Shown here piece after piece: positions 1 through 10,367 of a stretch of DNA of 64,000 nt. Position 1 is the stretch's first letter; every line of letters begins with the position of its first letter. The notes under the pieces are model-generated. The model saw only the letters and a program-made list of their open reading frames with translations, made no database searches and was not told the DNA's origin. Made by a program: the position numbers and the translations under genes. This stretch comes from Curtobacterium sp. MCLR17_032 (GTDB lineage: Bacteria > Actinomycetota > Actinomycetes > Actinomycetales > Microbacteriaceae): assembly GCF_003234795.2 (NCBI RefSeq), contig NZ_CP126268.1, positions 3,534,001-3,598,000 of the forward strand, written 5' to 3'.

Positions 1-1906
<1,906 letters not shown>

Positions 1907-1908
1907 GC

Positions 1909-2529
1909 GTGGCCGCCGAGATCGAGCCGTTCGTCGTCGCCGACGCCGCTGCCTGGCGTGCCTGGTTGGACGGGCACGAGGAGCTGTCCGACGGGGTGTG
2001 GCTGGTCCTCGCGAAGAAGGGCACGACGAGTCCGACGAGCCTGACGTACGCGCAGGCCCTCGACGAGGCGCTCTGCTCCGGCTGGATCGACGGGTCGAAG
2101 CGCGGCCTCGACGACGCCACGTTCCTCCAGCGGTTCACGCCGCGACGGAAGGCGTCGCTGTGGTCGCAGCGGAACGTCGGGCTGGTCGCGGCGCTGGTCG
2201 AGGCCGGACGGATGCGTCCTCGCGGTCAGGCGGAGATCGACCGGGCGAAGTCCGACGGCCGGTGGGACCGGGCGTACGCGGGTGCGGCGACCGCCGAGGT
2301 GCCGGCGGACCTCCGGTCGGCGCTCGACGCCGTACCCACGGCAGCTGCGCTGTTCGCCGACCTCGACGCGACGAACCGGTACGCGGTCGTGCACCGGGTG
2401 GTGACCGCCCCGAGCCCGATTGCGCGGGCGAACCGGGTCGCGAAGCTGGTCGGGATGCTCGAGCGTGGAGAGACGCCGTACCCCCGTCCCCGGGTGGACC
2501 CTCAGGACCGTGGTGCCGGGCAGGCGTAG
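1909..2529 (+). CDS. YdeI/OmdA-family protein
   Basis: 206 residues from a GTG located 2 bases after the previous stop. An upstream in-frame start exists but would overlap the thioesterase by 14 codons. The block YAQALDEALCSGWIDGSKR followed by RFTPRRKASLWSQRNV is typical of YdeI/OmpD-associated proteins, and the C-terminal region (AKLVGMLERGETPY) fits the same family. The biochemical role of the family is not settled; a link to envelope or antimicrobial-peptide stress has been described for YdeI. Likely co-transcribed with the thioesterase and perhaps with the AKR 9 bases downstream. Confidence 0.8.
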   Translation: MAAEIEPFVVADAAAWRAWLDGHEELSDGVWLVLAKKGTTSPTSLTYAQALDEALCSGWIDGSKRGLDDATFLQRFTPRRKASLWSQRNVGLVAALVEAGRMRPRGQAEIDRAKSDGRWDRAYAGAATAEVPADLRSALDAVPTAAALFADLDATNRYAVVHRVVTAPSPIARANRVAKLVGMLERGETPYPRPRVDPQDRGAGQA

Positions 2530-2538
2530 ACCGGGTGC

Positions 2539-3420
2539 ATGACCACTGGCACTGACACCACGAACCGTCCGGCCGCTTCGTCCGGCACCTTCCGCATCGG
2601 CGGGGACCTCGAGGTCAACCGCCTCGGCTACGGCACCATGCAGCTCACCGGCCCCGGCGTGTGGGGACCGCCGAAGGACCACGACGAGGCGATCCGCGTC
2701 CTCAAGCGCGCCGTCGAGCTCGGCGTCAACTTCTTCGACACCGCCGACTCGTACGGCCCCTACGTCGCCGAGGAGCTCCTCAAGGAGGCCCTGCACCCCT
2801 ACGGCGACGACGTCGTCATCGCGACGAAGGCCGGCCTGACCCGCACCGGCCCGAACGAGTGGCCGCCGGTCGGCCGCCCGGAGTACCTGCGCCAGGAGGC
2901 CGAGATGAGCCTCCGTCGTCTGGGTCTGGAGCGCATCGACCTGTTCCAGCTGCACCGCATCGACCCGAAGGTCCCGCTGGAGGACCAGATCGGGGAGCTC
3001 AAGAAGCTGCAGGACGAGGGCAAGATCCGCCACATCGGCCTGTCCGAGGTCTCCGTCGACGACGTGAAGGCCGCGCAGGAGATCGCCACGATCGTCTCCG
3101 TGCAGAACCTCTACAACCTCACCGACCGCTCGGCCGAGGAACTCCTCGACTGGTCGGAGCAGCAGGGCATCGGGTTCATCCCGTGGTTCCCGCTCGCGAC
3201 CGGCGGGCTGACGGGCACCGACTCGCCGCTGACCGAGCTGGCGAAGCAGAAGGACGCCACCCCGGCGCAGGTCGCGCTGGCCTGGCTGCTCAAGCGCTCC
3301 CCCGTCATGCTCCCGATCCCGGGCACCTCGAGCGTCGACCACCTCGAGGACAACCTGCAGGGCGCGACGATCGAACTCTCCGACGACGAGTTCCAGGAGC
3401 TGTCGAAGCTGCACAGCTGA
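2539..3420 (+). CDS. Aldo/keto reductase
   Basis: 293 residues, full length for an AKR. Catalytic residues are D67 and Y72 (FFDTADSYG), K97 (IATKAG) and H139 (LFQLHRID). The C-terminal NADP-binding signature [15 protein letters not shown] is present. The ATG is 9 bases after the YdeI-like gene, so this may be the last gene of a three-gene unit, and it ends in a strong hairpin at 3435. Probably a cytosolic NADPH-dependent carbonyl reductase; substrate unknown. Confidence 0.92.
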   Translation: MTTGTDTTNRPAASSGTFRIGGDLEVNRLGYGTMQLTGPGVWGPPKDHDEAIRVLKRAVELGVNFFDTADSYGPYVAEELLKEALHPYGDDVVIATKAGLTRTGPNEWPPVGRPEYLRQEAEMSLRRLGLERIDLFQLHRIDPKVPLEDQIGELKKLQDEGKIRHIGLSEVSVDDVKAAQEIATIVSVQNLYNLTDRSAEELLDWSEQQGIGFIPWFPLATGGLTGTDSPLTELAKQKDATPAQVALAWLLKRSPVMLPIPGTSSVDHLEDNLQGATIELSDDEFQELSKLHS

Positions 3421-3434
3421 CGCACCGACTGCAT

Positions 3435-3475
3435 GACGGGAGGCTCCTCACCGGTCCGGTGGGGAGCCTCCCGTC
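3435..3475. terminator. Rho-independent-type hairpin after AKR
   Basis: Arms of 13 bases (GACGGGAGGCTCC and its complement at 3463-3475) enclose a second short inverted pair. It belongs to the GACGGGAGGC hairpin family that recurs across the left 37 kb. There is no long T-run. Confidence 0.75.
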
Positions 3476-3515
3476 CGTCGTCCGGATGATGTTCGCGGCG
3501 TTCGCTTGCCGACCC

Positions 3516-3541
3516 ATACCGAGTATGTGCATACTCGGTAT
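3516..3541. promoter_or_regulatory. 26-bp perfect palindrome, likely PadR operator
   Basis: Two 12-base arms (ATACCGAGTATG and its exact complement) are separated by TG. The site lies 38 bases upstream of the padR-like gene that heads an ABC transporter operon. PadR regulators commonly autoregulate through such dyads, so this is the expected operator position. Binding itself is inferred. Confidence 0.7.
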
Positions 3542-3579
3542 GCCCGCGGGGAAGTGCTCCGCCGGGTCGAGGGGGAACG

Positions 3580-4182
3580 ATGAGCGTTCGCATGGGCGTA
3601 CTCGCACTGCTGGTGGCCGAGCCGGGCTACGGCTACCAGCTCCGGGGGGAGTTCGAGCACCGCACGGGGGGCAGCTGGCCGCTGAACATCGGCCAGGTCT
3701 ACACGACGCTCGACCGGTTGGAGCGCGACGGCCTCGTGGCCCGCGGCGACGCCGACGACGACGGACACGTCGTCTACACGGCGACCGACGCGGGACGCGA
3801 GGCGGTCGACCGGTGGTTCAGCGAACCGGTGCCCGCCAAGCGCGGCCGCGACGAGTTGGCGATCAAGTTCGCCATCGCGGTGACCGTGCCCGGCGTGGAC
3901 GTGCAGCGCCTCGTGCAGGTGCAGCGGACGGCGGCGGTCCGGGCGCTGCAGGACCTGACCCGACTCAAGCGCACCACGGACCCCGAGACGGAGCTGGCGT
4001 GGTCGCTCGTCCTCGAGTCGATGGTGTTCCAGGCCGAGTCCGAGGTGCGGTGGCTCGACCACGTCGAATCGAGCGTCGCGCGGTACCGACCCGCTCCCCG
4101 GGCGAGCGCCGACACCCCGGACGACGAGGACGTGTACGGCAGCGAGCCCACCGGCCGCCGCGGCACGGGTGTCGTCCGATGA
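3580..4182 (+). CDS. PadR-family transcriptional regulator
   Basis: 200 residues. The N-terminal winged helix (residues 1-75: GVLALLVAEPGYGYQL, then LNIGQVYTTLDRLERDGLV) is diagnostic for PadR, and a C-terminal helical dimerisation domain (PadR_C-like, about 95-160) follows. Its stop overlaps the start of the ABC ATPase by 4 bases. With the palindrome at 3516 this indicates an autoregulated operon in which the regulator senses a compound handled by the transporter. The C-terminal 30 residues are acidic and look disordered. Confidence 0.9.
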   Translation: MSVRMGVLALLVAEPGYGYQLRGEFEHRTGGSWPLNIGQVYTTLDRLERDGLVARGDADDDGHVVYTATDAGREAVDRWFSEPVPAKRGRDELAIKFAIAVTVPGVDVQRLVQVQRTAAVRALQDLTRLKRTTDPETELAWSLVLESMVFQAESEVRWLDHVESSVARYRPAPRASADTPDDEDVYGSEPTGRRGTGVVR

Positions 4183-4910
4183 GCACGATGGCGCTCCTCG
4201 AACTCGACGCCGTCGCCGTGCAGTACGGCAGCGGCGCGCAGGCCGTGACCGCCCTGGCCGGTGTCGACCTGACGATCCGTCCCGGTGAGATGGTCGCCGT
4301 GATGGGCACCTCCGGCTCCGGGAAGTCGACGCTGCTGTCGGTCGCCGGCACCCTGATGCCCCCGACGAGCGGCGAGGTCCGCATCGACGGCGAATGGGTG
4401 TCAGACCGCCCGGCCCGCGAACTCGCAGCGCTGCGGCGACGCGTGCTCGGCTTCGTGTTCCAGGACTTCAACCTCATCCCCTCGCTGACCGCGGTCGAGA
4501 ACGTGGCGCTGCCGCTGGAGCTCGACGGCTGGCGCACCGGACGTGCACGGAAGGCGGCGGAGCTGGCGCTCGAGAGCGTCGAACTCGGCCACCGGCTGGA
4601 CGCCTGGCCGGACGACCTCTCCGGCGGGCAGCGGCAGCGGGTCGCCATCGCCCGCGGGGTCGTCGGCGACCGCAAGCTCGTCCTCGCCGACGAACCGACC
4701 GGGGCCCTCGACTCGCAGACCGGCGAGGTCGTGCTCCGCATGCTCCGCCGACACGTCGACTCCGGTGCCGGTGCACTGCTCGTCACGCACGACGCCCGGC
4801 ACGCTGCGTGGGCGGACCGGATCGTGTTCCTCCGCGACGGCCGCATCGTCGACGAGACCGTGTACGCCGGCGTCGAGCTGGCCCTGACCGACGCGCAGGA
4901 CCACCCGTGA
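4179..4910 (+). CDS. ABC transporter ATP-binding protein (MacB/LolD type)
   Basis: 243 residues. Walker A is GTSGSGKST at 43-51, the Q-loop glutamine is near 95, the signature LSGGQ is at 147-151 and Walker B VLADEP at 168-173. The sequence GFVFQDFNLIPSLTAVENVALPLEL is typical of ATPases that pair with FtsX/MacB-type permeases. Start and stop overlap the neighbours by 4 bases on both sides, so it is translated with the regulator and permease. Expected role: energising export or lipid/peptide handling at the membrane. Confidence 0.93.
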   Translation: MSTMALLELDAVAVQYGSGAQAVTALAGVDLTIRPGEMVAVMGTSGSGKSTLLSVAGTLMPPTSGEVRIDGEWVSDRPARELAALRRRVLGFVFQDFNLIPSLTAVENVALPLELDGWRTGRARKAAELALESVELGHRLDAWPDDLSGGQRQRVAIARGVVGDRKLVLADEPTGALDSQTGEVVLRMLRRHVDSGAGALLVTHDARHAAWADRIVFLRDGRIVDETVYAGVELALTDAQDHP

Positions 4911-7720
4911 GCGAGCGGCCCCGTCGGGACACGCACCGCCCGACGATCCGCAGTCGCACCCCGTTCGCCGTCCGGCCGGCACTGCTGCTGGCCCGACGTC
5001 TGGCGTTCGCCCGACCCGGGCGGGCCGTGCTCGTCGCGGCGCTCATCGGGCTGCCGATCGCCGGCCTGGCCGCGGGTGGGGTGCTCATCGCGTCGACCAC
5101 ACCGAGCACCCAGGACCGGTTGAACGTCGAACTCGGGCAGTCCGCGGCGATGCTCGAGGCGAACGGCCCCGACCTCGCCGGCATGCGGCAGGACCCGGTC
5201 GACCGGTACACCTCGACGATCGCCAAGAAGAGCCCGCTGCAGCGGTACTACGACCGACCGGACACCTCCGACGCCGACGCCAGCGCCTTCCCGACGCCGG
5301 ACCTGCTCGGCTCCGTGCCCGACGGGGCGGCGTCGATCCCGGTCCGGCAGAGCACCGCGGTCGTCAGCGGGCCGAAGGTCCCCGTCACGGTCAACGCCGT
5401 CGAGGGGCAGACCTGGGCCGGCGCACTGCAGGGGCACTGGCAGCACCTCGAGGGCAGTGTCCCGGAGTCCGGGGACCAGGTCCTCGTCACCCCGGCGACA
5501 CTCGACCGGTTGCACATCGCGATCGGCCAGACCCTGCAGCTCGACGACCCCGTCCAGCGACAGGTCACCGTCGTCGGGACACTCCGCGACCTCGGCATGC
5601 CGAACTCGAACCTCGCGGTCTTCGGGGAGTGGGGGTCGCTCGGGCTCGCAGACGACAGCACCACGCAGGTGTTCCTGCCCGACCGCAGCATCACGTGGCC
5701 GGAGATCCAGCGGTACAACGACCACGGCATCGTCGTCGAGTCGCGGGCCGTCGTGCTCCACCCGCCGTTCCCGAGCGCGAGCTCTCGCGGCTCGGGGTCC
5801 CTCGTCAGCTACGGGTACGTGGGGCTCGCCGGGGTGTTCGCGCTCTTCGAGGTCGGCCTGCTCGCCGCGGCCGCGTTCCTGGTCAGCTCCCGCGCCGACA
5901 CCCGGACCCACGCCGTGCTCGCCAGCGTCGGCGGGGACCGGCGCTTCCTGTTCGCCGTGGTGTCCTCGTCCGGGCTCGTGCTCGGTGCCGTCGGGGCGGC
6001 CGTCGGGACCGCGCTCGGCATCGTCGGTGGCGTCGTCGCGTTCCACCTGCTCGACTCGGGCGACCGGTTGCGGTACCCCGGCGTGCACCTGCCCTGGCTG
6101 GTGCTGCTCGTCGTGCTGGTGCTCGGCGTCCTGGCCGGCTGGGCCGCGTCGCTCGTCGCCGCCCGGAGCGCCAGCCGGGTCGACGTCGACAGTGCCCTCC
6201 GTGGAGCCACCCGTCCCGCCCCGGTCTCCCGGCGGCGGTGGGCAGCGGCGGCCGGACCGGTGCTCACGGTCGTCGGCATCGCGATGACCCTGGTGTGCGG
6301 TGTCGTCGTCCTCGCGCTCAACGCCCGCCCCGTGCAGGAGGACCACCTGGCCCTCATCGTCGGTGCCGGAGTCGCCCTCGGGCCCTGCCTGGCACAGCTC
6401 GGCATCGTCCTGGCCGCCCGGCGGCTGCTCGGCGCGGTCGCCCGGGTCGGCGAACGGTTCGGCCTGCCCGCCCGGATCGCCGTGCGGGACGCCGTCCGCA
6501 ACCCGGTCCGGACCGTCCCGGTGCTCGCGAGCGTGATGAGCGTCGTGTTCGTCGCCACCGTCGTCCTGACCTTCACGGCGTCGCAGTCGGCCCAGAGCAA
6601 CGAGCAGTACGCGTTCCGCACCGCGATGGGCGTCGGTACGACTTCGGTCACCGACACCGACGGGGCAGCGGATGCCGACCTCACCGCGCGTGCGGTACGC
6701 GTCGTGCGACAGGTCGTCCCGGAGGCGCACGTCCGCGTGCTCGGGGCGAGCATCGAGAACCGCTCGGACGACGGACCGGTCACCCTGCCCGTCGACGTCC
6801 ACCGGCCCGACTGCGCGAGCGGTGACAGCGGACCCTGCTCGGCCTGGTTGGCGGGGCCGGACAGCAGCAGCCCGCACGTCCTGACGGGCAGCGCCGACGA
6901 CCTCGGCGTGCTGATCGGGCACCAGCCGTCCCGAGCAGCGCGCGCCGCCCTCGAGCGCGGCGACGCGGTGGCGGTCCGGAGCGAGTTCGTCGAGGACGGC
7001 GCCGTCCGCTTCGACACCCGGAAGGCCTCGCAGTTCGCGATGTACGGGGAGCAGCCGACCGGCGAACCCCTGCGCACCACCACCGTGCCGGCCGTCGTCG
7101 AGCACACTGACGAGCCGCTGCAGATCGCCGTGTTCCTCACCCCGCAGGGTGCCGCACGGCACGGCCTGGAGACCGCGCCGAACTACCTGGTCGGCAGCTT
7201 CCCCGACGGCATGTCGACGGAACGCGCGGACACCCTCGCCGCCACCTGGCGGGCCGCCGCCGGGCAGCAGGCCGACACCTGGTACCCGTCGTTCACCGTC
7301 GAGTCCGGGCCACAGGACCCGTTCCGTCCGATCGCCCTGGTCGTCGTCCTGCTCGCCGGCATCGTCACGCTGGGTGCCACGACGGTCGCGATCGGGTTGG
7401 CCCGCGCCGACGGTCGCCGTGACGACGAGGTGCTGGACGCGATCGGCGCCTCCCCCGGGGTGCGTCGCCGGGTCTCCACCTGGCAGGCCGCGGTGCTCAC
7501 CCTGGTCGGCTCGCTGGTCGGGGTCGCGCTCGGGGTCCTGCCGCTCCGTGCGCTCACGCTGCGGTTCACGCCGACGCCGCTCGGGGTCTCGCACCTGCCG
7601 TTCGCGCCGGACCCGACCTCGCTCGTGGTGCTCGCGATCGGGCTGCCGCTCCTGGTCACCGCCGGGGTGTGGGCCGTGGCCGGGCGTCGGCGGCGGGTCG
7701 CGGTGCGCCGGACGGCCTGA
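4907..7720 (+). CDS. FtsX-like ABC transporter permease
   Basis: 937 residues from a GTG overlapping the ATPase stop (GTGA). One N-terminal helix (about 40-62) is followed by a long extracellular region, then FtsX-type blocks of membrane helices near 300-430 and at the C-terminus, with a second large extracellular segment between. This two-module, about 10-helix plan fits actinobacterial MacB/FtsX-like permeases. Repeated motifs such as RADTRTHAVLASVGG and RADGRRDDEVLDAIGA mark the two FtsX domains. Substrate unknown; induction through the PadR regulator is likely. Confidence 0.92.
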   Translation: MSERPRRDTHRPTIRSRTPFAVRPALLLARRLAFARPGRAVLVAALIGLPIAGLAAGGVLIASTTPSTQDRLNVELGQSAAMLEANGPDLAGMRQDPVDRYTSTIAKKSPLQRYYDRPDTSDADASAFPTPDLLGSVPDGAASIPVRQSTAVVSGPKVPVTVNAVEGQTWAGALQGHWQHLEGSVPESGDQVLVTPATLDRLHIAIGQTLQLDDPVQRQVTVVGTLRDLGMPNSNLAVFGEWGSLGLADDSTTQVFLPDRSITWPEIQRYNDHGIVVESRAVVLHPPFPSASSRGSGSLVSYGYVGLAGVFALFEVGLLAAAAFLVSSRADTRTHAVLASVGGDRRFLFAVVSSSGLVLGAVGAAVGTALGIVGGVVAFHLLDSGDRLRYPGVHLPWLVLLVVLVLGVLAGWAASLVAARSASRVDVDSALRGATRPAPVSRRRWAAAAGPVLTVVGIAMTLVCGVVVLALNARPVQEDHLALIVGAGVALGPCLAQLGIVLAARRLLGAVARVGERFGLPARIAVRDAVRNPVRTVPVLASVMSVVFVATVVLTFTASQSAQSNEQYAFRTAMGVGTTSVTDTDGAADADLTARAVRVVRQVVPEAHVRVLGASIENRSDDGPVTLPVDVHRPDCASGDSGPCSAWLAGPDSSSPHVLTGSADDLGVLIGHQPSRAARAALERGDAVAVRSEFVEDGAVRFDTRKASQFAMYGEQPTGEPLRTTTVPAVVEHTDEPLQIAVFLTPQGAARHGLETAPNYLVGSFPDGMSTERADTLAATWRAAAGQQADTWYPSFTVESGPQDPFRPIALVVVLLAGIVTLGATTVAIGLARADGRRDDEVLDAIGASPGVRRRVSTWQAAVLTLVGSLVGVALGVLPLRALTLRFTPTPLGVSHLPFAPDPTSLVVLAIGLPLLVTAGVWAVAGRRRRVAVRRTA

Positions 7721-7740
7721 GCGGCGGACGGTCTGACCGG

Positions 7741-7783
7741 CGGACGGGAGGTGCGGTGCCAGCGGGCACCGTGCCTCCCGTCC
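7741..7783. terminator. Hairpin after the ABC operon
   Basis: GGACGGGAGG pairs with CCTCCCGTCC at the base, and GGTGCC with GGCACC near the loop, with one or two mismatches. It serves the ABC permease (ends 7720) and, on the other strand, the gene ending at 7803. Confidence 0.75.
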
Positions 7784-7802
7784 GGTGTGTGGTCGCGGAC
7801 CG

Positions 7803-8087
7803 CTACTCGGTCAGCCGGACGAGCAGTGGCAAGAAGAGCCCGGCGAGCCAGGAGAGCACGAGCACCGAGGCACCGACCGCCAGCAGGCGGCGGCGACTGC
7901 GCTGCTTCGGGCTCTCCGCGATGCCCCAGACGCCGGCGCGGACGAGCAGGCGGTTCGCTTCGCCGACGAGGCGGCGGACCTCCGGGTCCTCCATGTCGAG
8001 GTCGCCGTTCTCGGCGTGCTCGGCGATGGCGGTGGCCTCGTCGACCGTCAGCGCGGTGTCGCCCGTCGCACGGTCCCTGCGTCGCAT
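7803..8087 (-). CDS. Small protein with one C-terminal membrane helix
   Basis: 94 residues. A soluble, acidic first half (DEATAIAEHAENGDLDMEDPEVRRLVGEANRLL) is followed by a basic patch KQRSRRR and a single hydrophobic stretch near residues 68-90. No known family is recognised; it is probably anchored in the membrane with its N-terminus inside. The ATG at 8087 lies 6 bases after TACCGT, matching the leaderless pattern used elsewhere in the window. Longer upstream reading is repeat-derived and unlikely to be translated. Confidence 0.6.
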   Translation of the reverse strand: MRRRDRATGDTALTVDEATAIAEHAENGDLDMEDPEVRRLVGEANRLLVRAGVWGIAESPKQRSRRRLLAVGASVLVLSWLAGLFLPLLVRLTE

Positions 8088-8152
8088 GCGCCCACGGTAG
8101 CCCGCGGGTGCCCGGAGGGCCACCGGCGCGGCCGCGGGGCGCGCTCGGGCTG

Positions 8153-8214
8153 CGCACAACGGAAACCGGCTCGAACCACGGACTGCCGTGGTTCGAGCCG
8201 GTTGCTGTTGTGCG
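8153..8214. repeat. Long hairpin repeat, copy 1
   Basis: Two 29-base arms with two mismatches around a 4-base loop (ACTG). The inner 16 bases of each arm pair perfectly (CCGGCTCGAACCACGG). Copy 2 lies 199 bases downstream in the same orientation. The stretch 8088-8517 has no gene I can support and is filled by this duplicated unit. Confidence 0.8.
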
Positions 8215-8351
8215 GCGCCAGCTCGCGCCAGCGGGCCCGCGGGCCGCGGCGGACGGGAGGCGCGGGGCCACCGGTGGCGACGGTCGGGCGGCCCGCGGCC
8301 CGCGGCCCGCGGCGAGCTGGGCCAACGCGCTCCGGCGGCGCGTCCGGGCTG

Positions 8352-8413
8352 CGCACAACGGAAACCGGCTCGAACCACGGACTCCCGTGGTTCGAGCCGG
8401 TTGCGGTTGTGCG
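8352..8413. repeat. Long hairpin repeat, copy 2
   Basis: Nearly identical to copy 1 with loop ACTC. The flanking CAGCTCGCGCCAGCGGGCC and the GCGGCGGACGGGAGG arm are repeated with it, so the duplicated unit is about 200 bases. The two copies differ at the same unpaired columns. Confidence 0.8.
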
Positions 8414-8466
8414 GCGGCAGCTCGCGCCAGCGGGCCGCCGCGCGCCAGCGGGCCGTGGGGCCGCGG

Positions 8467-8510
8467 CGGACGGGAGGTGCGGGGCAGGCTGGCACCGCGC
8501 CTCCCGTCCG
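8467..8510. terminator. Hairpin after SDR gene
   Basis: GGACGGGAGG and CCTCCCGTCC arms of the window's common terminator family, with imperfect inner pairing. It lies directly after the stop of the minus-strand SDR gene ending at 8518. Confidence 0.65.
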
Positions 8511-8517
8511 GCGGCGG

Positions 8518-9183
8518 TCACTCGGGCAGCGGCTCCGCGTACGTGCGGAACTCGCCGCGCTCGGTGTGGATCGCCCAGAGACGCTCGGCGATCGACCGAC
8601 CCGAGTGCTCGTCCTGGCCGTCGTCGATGCCGAACGGGATGATCAGCTGGCCGACGTGGACGTCCTCGTCGCGGACGGCGTCGTGGAGCAGCTGCGCGTA
8701 CGCGGTCTCACCGGCGAACGCGACCGAGGTGCCGGTGACGCGGGCTCCCGGGCGGACGGCGCTGCCGCCGTTCACGAACAGGATCGTGCCGTGGCCGAGC
8801 GCGCGCATGCCGGGCAGGACCTGACGGACGGCGTTCACCGAGCCGTAGACCGAGAACTCGATCGGGCCGACGAGGTCCTCGGCGGTCGTCTCGAGGACGG
8901 GCCGCATGTACTCCTTCGCGGGCAGCGGGCTGTACTGCAGGACCTCGATCGGGCCGAGCTGCTCGGTGGCCTGCTCGAGCGCGTGGCGGAGCGAGTCGCC
9001 GTCACGGACGTTCGCGGCGAAGCCGGCTGCCTGGTGCCCCTGCTCGCGGAGGGACGCGGCGAGCTCGTCGAGGCGCGCCTGGTTGCGGGAGATCAGGGCG
9101 ACGGCGAAGCCCTCGCGGGCGAAGCGTTCCGCGACGGCGAGCCCGAGGCCCTTGCCGGCGCCGACGATGGCGATGGTGGTCAT
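8518..9183 (-). CDS. SDR-family protein lacking the YxxxK pair
   Basis: 221 residues with a Rossmann start (IVGAGKGLGLAVAERFA, a TGxxxGxG variant), an acidic/basic cofactor strand (ISRN) and the NGGS serine strand. In the place where SDR enzymes carry Y-x-x-x-K the sequence reads FAGETAYAQLLHD, with no lysine, so classical catalysis is doubtful. The start follows a GGAGG site. It may bind nucleotide and act as a regulator or an atypical reductase. Stands alone between the hairpin repeat region and a cupin gene. Confidence 0.8.
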   Translation of the reverse strand: MTTIAIVGAGKGLGLAVAERFAREGFAVALISRNQARLDELAASLREQGHQAAGFAANVRDGDSLRHALEQATEQLGPIEVLQYSPLPAKEYMRPVLETTAEDLVGPIEFSVYGSVNAVRQVLPGMRALGHGTILFVNGGSAVRPGARVTGTSVAFAGETAYAQLLHDAVRDEDVHVGQLIIPFGIDDGQDEHSGRSIAERLWAIHTERGEFRTYAEPLPE

Positions 9184-9265
9184 GTGGTCCTCCGGGGACG
9201 GTTGGTGGTCGTTCCACTGAACCAGGCGGCCCGGTGCGGCAGCCCGGGATCGGTGGCCGGTTCGT

Positions 9266-9667
9266 TCAGGGGCGGTGGTACTCGTCGTCGGCGACGTGCT
9301 CCAGCCAGGTCGTCGTCGTCGCGGGGTCCTCGGCGTTGTCGAGCATCGCCAGGTGCGCCATGAAGTCGTCGGGGGCCGCGCCGTGCCAGTGCTCCTCGCC
9401 CGGGGGTGTGTACAGCGTCTGGCCGGGGTGCAGTTCGACGACCTGGCCGTCCCGCGTGCCGACGAGGGCGACCCCGTCGGTGACGTGCAGCGTCTGCCCC
9501 TTGGCGTGCGAGTGCCAGGCGGTCCGGGCTCCCGGTGTGAACCGGACCATCGCGACGGTCATCGTCTGCCCGGGCTCCTTCGGCGCCGCGATCGGGTCGA
9601 GCCAGACGTCGCCGGCGAACATCTCGGGCGGGTTCTTCGTGGTGGGCTGCTTCGGTTCGATCTGCAT
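9266..9667 (-). CDS. Small cupin-domain protein
   Basis: 133 residues, one cupin barrel. Motif 1 reads GARTAWHSHAKGQTLHVTDG and motif 2 PPGEEHWHGAAP, giving the His pair and later His expected for a metal site; the glutamate of motif 1 is replaced by glutamine. This resembles the cupins related to (R)-mandelonitrile lyase and carboxymuconolactone-linked proteins. The ATG is 7 bases after TACCGT (leaderless type), so the longer upstream frame is not used. Function unassigned. Confidence 0.85.
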   Translation of the reverse strand: MQIEPKQPTTKNPPEMFAGDVWLDPIAAPKEPGQTMTVAMVRFTPGARTAWHSHAKGQTLHVTDGVALVGTRDGQVVELHPGQTLYTPPGEEHWHGAAPDDFMAHLAMLDNAEDPATTTTWLEHVADDEYHRP

Positions 9668-9722
9668 GCCGTCGACGGTAGGACGATCGGGTCGACGTGG
9701 GGAGGTTCTGGTCGGACACCCC

Positions 9723-10229
9723 TCAGCGGGCCTCCGAGACCTGCGGCGTCCACCCGGGTGTGGCGATCGTGCCGTACCAGAGCGCGTACTCCGACCGGTC
9801 ACTCGTGCGCGCCTGGATCCACACCCCGGAACGAGCGGGCACGGTCACCGGGATGCGCGCCGTCCGTCCACACCGCAGCGCAGCCCGGCCAGCGACGACG
9901 CCGTCCTCGCCGTCGCGGCCCTCGGGGAAGACCCGGACCGTGACCCGGACCGCTCCGGCATCGCGGCAGACCGCGACGACGTCGTAGTGGCCGGCGGGGG
10001 TCGAGTCGCTGATGAACCCGCCCTCGGCGACGTCGCCGCTGCGGAGGAGCTGCCCACCGCCGCTGTCCCAGCCGTCGGGGTCGGCGACGGTGTCCGCGGT
10101 CCGGTCGAGCCATGCCTGGGCGGAACGTTGCCGGTCGCCGTCGGTGCCCGAGCACGCCGTCAGCGCCAGGACGCCGAGGACGAGTGCGGCGACGACGGCG
10201 AGGCGACGACTGCCGGCGGTGGTCTGCAT
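9723..10229 (-). CDS. Putative lipoprotein, unknown function
   Basis: 168 residues with a lipoprotein signal: basic N-end, hydrophobic core and lipobox LTAC (cysteine near residue 26). The rest is a small beta-rich extracellular domain with two cysteines (VAVCRDAG, ALRCGRTA) that could pair. No family recognised. It is divergent from the PQQ-type dehydrogenase lipoprotein at 10368, with 138 bases between. That gap holds short direct repeats of CGTGTCC (about 10265-10295). Confidence 0.75.
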   Translation of the reverse strand: MQTTAGSRRLAVVAALVLGVLALTACSGTDGDRQRSAQAWLDRTADTVADPDGWDSGGGQLLRSGDVAEGGFISDSTPAGHYDVVAVCRDAGAVRVTVRVFPEGRDGEDGVVAGRAALRCGRTARIPVTVPARSGVWIQARTSDRSEYALWYGTIATPGWTPQVSEAR

Positions 10230-10367
10230 GCCCGGAGCATGGCACGGCCGACCGACACGACGAGCGTGTCCGTGTCGTGTCCGCGTCGTGTCCGTGACCC
10301 GCACACGCCCAGCCCGTCCGCACCTCCGCGGGGTGCAATCGGTCCACACCCACCCCGGAGGCACCCC

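Noticed and set aside
3965..7594. Very long open frame on the minus strand opposite the ABC operon
   Set aside because: It lies fully antisense to two clear transporter genes, is rich in Arg/Gly/Asp/Pro without domains, and follows from GC-rich codon bias.
8153..8413. tRNA or tRNA fragment suggested by GGTTCGAGCC
   Set aside because: No acceptor or anticodon arms can be built; the sequence is a simple long hairpin present twice.
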